A stretch of 32,621 nt of DNA, from positions 1 to 32,621 of the forward strand of contig MEWP01000112.1 of assembly GCA_001775395.1 (NCBI GenBank), given 5' to 3'. Made by a program: the position numbers and the translations under genes. This stretch comes from a candidate division Zixibacteria bacterium RBG_16_53_22. GTDB taxonomy: Bacteria; Zixibacteria; MSB-5A5; UBA10806. The notes beneath the pieces are model-generated. The model worked only from the letters and a program-made list of their open reading frames with translations. It searched no databases and was not told where the DNA came from. This document shows, piece by piece, positions 32,317 through 32,621 of the stretch (positions are counted from its first letter, which is position 1; every line of letters starts with the position of its first letter).

Positions 32317-32621
32317 TTTTGCCTCCTTAGGAAGGTTAAAGAAGGAGTGTAAATGGAATTCGATAATAAATACTATTACTCATGCACAAATGTCAAGCTT
32401 TTTAAATTTTCGATCCATCGGCCAGTGCTTCGGTTCAGAGAAATTTGGACAGACGGGGGGTTTGAGTTAAGAGACGGTTTTGATTAGCTTTTGGGTTGGA
32501 AAGGAGGATTTTAGTTTATGCCGCCCAAGGTTAGATCAAACGATCCCGAGTCTGTTGTCAGGGGCTTTCCCCGTTCAATGATTAATGTGGTATTATTTAT
32601 TGCCCCAGGCTCTTCGCTTAT
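32317..32621. other. 305-base right end: promoter and ambiguous truncated frame
   Basis: The left part carries the promoter of the dockerin/cohesin-like gene. The last 111 bases are open on the minus strand to a TAA at 32511-32513, ending LTLGGIN, and also open on the plus strand from ATG 32518, ten bases after AAGGAGG. Both are cut by the window edge at about 35 residues, so neither can be chosen with confidence. Confidence 0.4.
32367..32396 (-). promoter_or_regulatory. Probable promoter of the dockerin/cohesin-like gene
   Basis: On the minus strand TTGACA (32396-32391) is followed after 18 bases by TATTTA (32372-32367). Transcription would start near 32360, about 45 bases before the start codon. 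A TAGTAT at shorter spacing overlaps and may be the true -10. Confidence 0.5.

Overview
The window is a piece of chromosome, about half G+C, from what is probably an uncultured Gram-negative bacterium of the FCB group. Candidate phylum Zixibacteria is my best guess. The case rests on gene content: dockerin-type repeats of the form GD-N--G--NG-DVTY-V-YLKGG, SBBP and LVIVD beta-propellers, a Por/type IX-like C-terminal sorting domain and alternative complex III. Phylum is an inference; no 16S or ribosomal gene is present.

Bases 1-10054 (+ strand) form one tightly packed respiratory operon. It has the 3' end of narH, then narJ, narI, a NarK-type transporter fused in frame to the pentaheme ActA subunit of alternative complex III (ACIII), and actB, actC, actD, actE and actF. 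Most neighbours overlap by 4 to 40 bases or sit within 13 bases. Membrane-bound nitrate reductase takes electrons from quinol; ACIII also oxidises quinol and passes electrons to a periplasmic cytochrome c or terminal reductase. No terminal oxidase follows actF, so the context points to nitrate-linked respiration. Bases 10100-16199 (+) hold a likely molybdenum cofactor (Moco) riboswitch with an intrinsic terminator. They are followed by a molybdenum operon: moaB/mog, moaA, moaC, a MOT1-type molybdate transporter, a MOSC protein, moeA, mobA and mobB. It would supply the bis-MGD cofactor of NarG. moaD, moaE and modABC are absent here.

Bases 16200-17978 hold a gene on the minus strand for an asparaginyl-tRNA-synthetase-like catalytic core without an anticodon-binding domain. 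Its leader has a good promoter and hairpins arranged like an attenuator. A 29-base direct repeat lies just past its stop codon and recurs 7.5 kb away, at 23871.

Bases 17979-32316 encode exported proteins. They are a 1552-residue Kelch/CARDB/dockerin protein (-), a lipoprotein with three His/Cys-containing repeats (-), a 21-repeat LVIVD propeller with a sorting domain (+), an SBBP propeller with dockerin repeats (-) and a dockerin/cohesin-like protein (-). Between the two propeller genes lie a tRNA 3'-half remnant, a small Ig/carboxypeptidase-regulatory-like protein and an HNH endonuclease; this looks like an old integration site. The last 300 bases hold only a promoter and an ambiguous truncated reading frame.
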